Assembly (NCBI GenBank): GCA_913777465.1
Contig: CAJYRQ010000035.1
Location: forward strand, 1-64,000
Reading direction: 5' to 3'
DNA length: 64,000 nt
Source: an uncultured Chryseobacterium sp.
Lineage (GTDB): Bacteria > Bacteroidota > Bacteroidia > Flavobacteriales > Weeksellaceae
Position numbers and translations under genes: made by a program
Shown here: piece by piece, positions 62,857 through 64,000 of the stretch
Numbering within the stretch: position 1 is the first letter of the stretch
How the letters are laid out: each line of letters opens with the position of its first letter
The notes under the pieces: model-generated
The model's database searches: none
What the model saw: the letters and a program-made list of their open reading frames with translations, nothing else
What the model was told of the DNA's origin: nothing

Positions 62857-63420
62857 TTATTGTATCACTTTATCAAATAATTTATCCGTATCCTCTTTCA
62901 CGGTTACTTCTATATAATTGGGTCGGTATTTGTATACGGCATATAAAACGCCTGTATTTGTTCCTTTTCCTGCTATTGTCATTTTTAAGCCGGCAGAACT
63001 ACCATCGCCAGAAACGACTGCGCCTTTATTATCCCCTTCCACGCTGATCCATTCTTTTGTTGTATAAAAAGCCGGCGATGGTGCTGAAACATACTTATAA
63101 CCGCAATCTTTTATACCTCCTGAATTTTCTTTTGTGCAGGAATGCGAAACGGAAAGCTCCGTAGATTTACTCTCGAACTCTGTTTTTCTCACCTTTCTGA
63201 ACTTGTTTTTAAGCTTGGAAATTTCTTCATTTAGCCGTTTAAGTTTTTCTGCCAAAGAAAGATCCGGATTGGATTCGACCTGGGAATACACCATTTCATA
63301 ATAAGATTTGTATTCTGAAAGATAAAACATATAAGGCTTTACTTCATATTCTTTCTGAATCCCTTGGGCACTGCTCCATATAGATACTGTAAAGAAAGTT
63401 GTCATTAATAATTTTTCCAT
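62857..63420 (-). CDS. Hypothetical secreted protein, 187 aa
   Basis: Signal peptide MEKLLMTTFFTVSIWSSAQ from ATG 63420; the ATG at 63456 would put 12 extra residues before it. After a charged helix (SLAEKLKRLNEEISKLKNKFRKVRKTEF, likely coiled coil) comes a beta part with three Cys (HSCTKENSGGIKDCGYKYVS) and an end rich in Gly and Val (KGTNTGVLYAVYKYRPNYIEVTV). Periplasmic or surface; not recognised. Single gene, sharing a terminator with gapA. Confidence 0.65.
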   Translation of the reverse strand: MEKLLMTTFFTVSIWSSAQGIQKEYEVKPYMFYLSEYKSYYEMVYSQVESNPDLSLAEKLKRLNEEISKLKNKFRKVRKTEFESKSTELSVSHSCTKENSGGIKDCGYKYVSAPSPAFYTTKEWISVEGDNKGAVVSGDGSSAGLKMTIAGKGTNTGVLYAVYKYRPNYIEVTVKEDTDKLFDKVIQ

Positions 63421-63796
63421 GATAATAATTTTAGAATTAAATATTTGTTTGTTCATCTAAATTTTATAAATTCAGAAATATTATAAATTATATTTTTGTG
63501 TATTTCTATCTTAAGAAATGAAATAAACAATGAATCCTCCACAGTATGCAGAGGATCCCGGTTTGTCCTTTTCAACAGCTAACAGAAAATTCTAAACTCT
63601 TTCCGACATACAGATAATATGCCTATATAAAAGTGTGTTTTATGATAAGTAACCAGCCTGGATTTGGGGTTATTTTGATTCAAGCTTTCATGGTTATTGA
63701 TGTACACAAATTTTAGCATTTTATCATTACAAAAGAATCCCCCTTTTGTGGTATTTTTAAGAAAATTTTAACTATATTTCGTTATGATAAATTTTT
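63421..63796. other. Non-coding region between divergent genes, with a possible small RNA
   Basis: AT-rich. At 63686-63698 the plus strand has TTTCATGGTTATT, also present in RNA copies A and B, followed about 37 bases on by a stem ACAAAAG / CTTTTGT and GGTATTTTT, which looks like a terminator (63730-63760). No open frame of note. Confidence 0.4.
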
Positions 63797-64000
63797 ATGG
63801 ATAATCCGGAGAAAAAACATGCTTTAAACGATATTTGGCAATCTTATTCAGGGGAAAGAATAGAGAACCGGCATATTGCCAACATTCCTCCTATTGAGAG
63901 GATCATCGGGGAAATGTTTGCCATCGGTGAATTTTATTATTACGTTCTGAACCTTACCAACAGCACCGTTTCCAACCACCACCCTAATCTCTTGAAAATC
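63797..64000 (+). CDS. Start of a LuxR-type / PAS-like regulator (cut by right edge)
   Basis: The frame from ATG 63797 reads MDNPEKKHALNDIWQSYSGE, then ...IPPIERIIGEMFAIGEFYYYVLN and LTNSTVSNHHPNLLKI, open to the edge (68 codons). The opening and the IGEFYYYVLN-then-HHP stretch match, from memory, the PAS-like N-terminal domain of a flavobacterial LuxR C-terminal regulator family. The DNA-binding part is not in the window. A near-consensus TATATTTC box lies upstream. Confidence 0.62.
   Translation, partial: MDNPEKKHALNDIWQSYSGERIENRHIANIPPIERIIGEMFAIGEFYYYVLNLTNSTVSNHHPNLLKI

Overview
The window looks like chromosomal DNA of a flavobacterium of the Chryseobacterium / Weeksellaceae type. The reasons are: many secreted proteins with a C-terminal type IX secretion (T9SS) sorting domain; promoters of the Bacteroidota form TAnnTTTG lying only a few bases before the start codon; weak use of Shine-Dalgarno sites; and close resemblance of the household genes to that group. 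I saw no rRNA, tRNA, CRISPR array or prophage. One insertion sequence is probably cut by the left edge.

Region by region. 0-9 kb is gene-poor and AT-rich: a partial transposase gene, small hypothetical genes, a 1259-residue T9SS cargo protein, a family 2 glycosyltransferase, small lipoproteins, and a set of short minus-strand elements (about 1.15-1.8, 6.1 and 8.05 kb) made of a small hairpin, a conserved U-rich stretch and an intrinsic terminator. 9-16 kb holds a glycine-zipper lipoprotein, a polytopic membrane protein, an aroC / thioredoxin-like / TlpA / YkvA run, and a fused OPRT-OMPDC (UMP synthase) whose decarboxylase half looks eukaryotic in type. 16-27 kb is a cell-surface block: a degenerate M1-peptidase-like outer-membrane protein, three neighbouring genes with related T9SS sorting tails (one cut by an in-frame TAG), a 1082-residue outer-membrane protein and a beta-helix T9SS protein. 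27-34 kb is housekeeping: dusB, an EEP nuclease / Lrp / deoC operon, trmD overlapping an NDH-2-type dehydrogenase, a membrane-anchored GH25 lysozyme and a GNAT-like protein. 34-43 kb has an ABC-F ATPase, a Gfo/Idh oxidoreductase, a TonB siderophore receptor with a PepSY-like membrane protein, an abundant-looking beta-barrel, a 1-Cys peroxiredoxin and an MscS channel.

43-54 kb: a reprolysin-type T9SS metalloprotease, two small envelope proteins, sucC, and a four-gene TetR / ABC / HlyD / TolC export operon whose ATPase domain has lost most of its catalytic motifs, then a divergent ClC channel. 54-64 kb: a 262-bp inverted-repeat element, a four-gene operon led by HMG-CoA reductase (mevalonate pathway) that includes an overlooked 54-residue membrane protein, a radical-SAM / TIGR03915 DNA repair pair, pfkA-gapA (glycolysis), a hypothetical secreted protein, and the start of a LuxR-type regulator cut by the right edge.

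Most worth following: the minus-strand hairpin-terminator RNA family, the nonsense-cut T9SS cargo, the eukaryote-like UMP synthase, the motif-dead ABC exporter and the 262-bp inverted-repeat element. All similarity statements come from reading motifs by eye; no database search was run.
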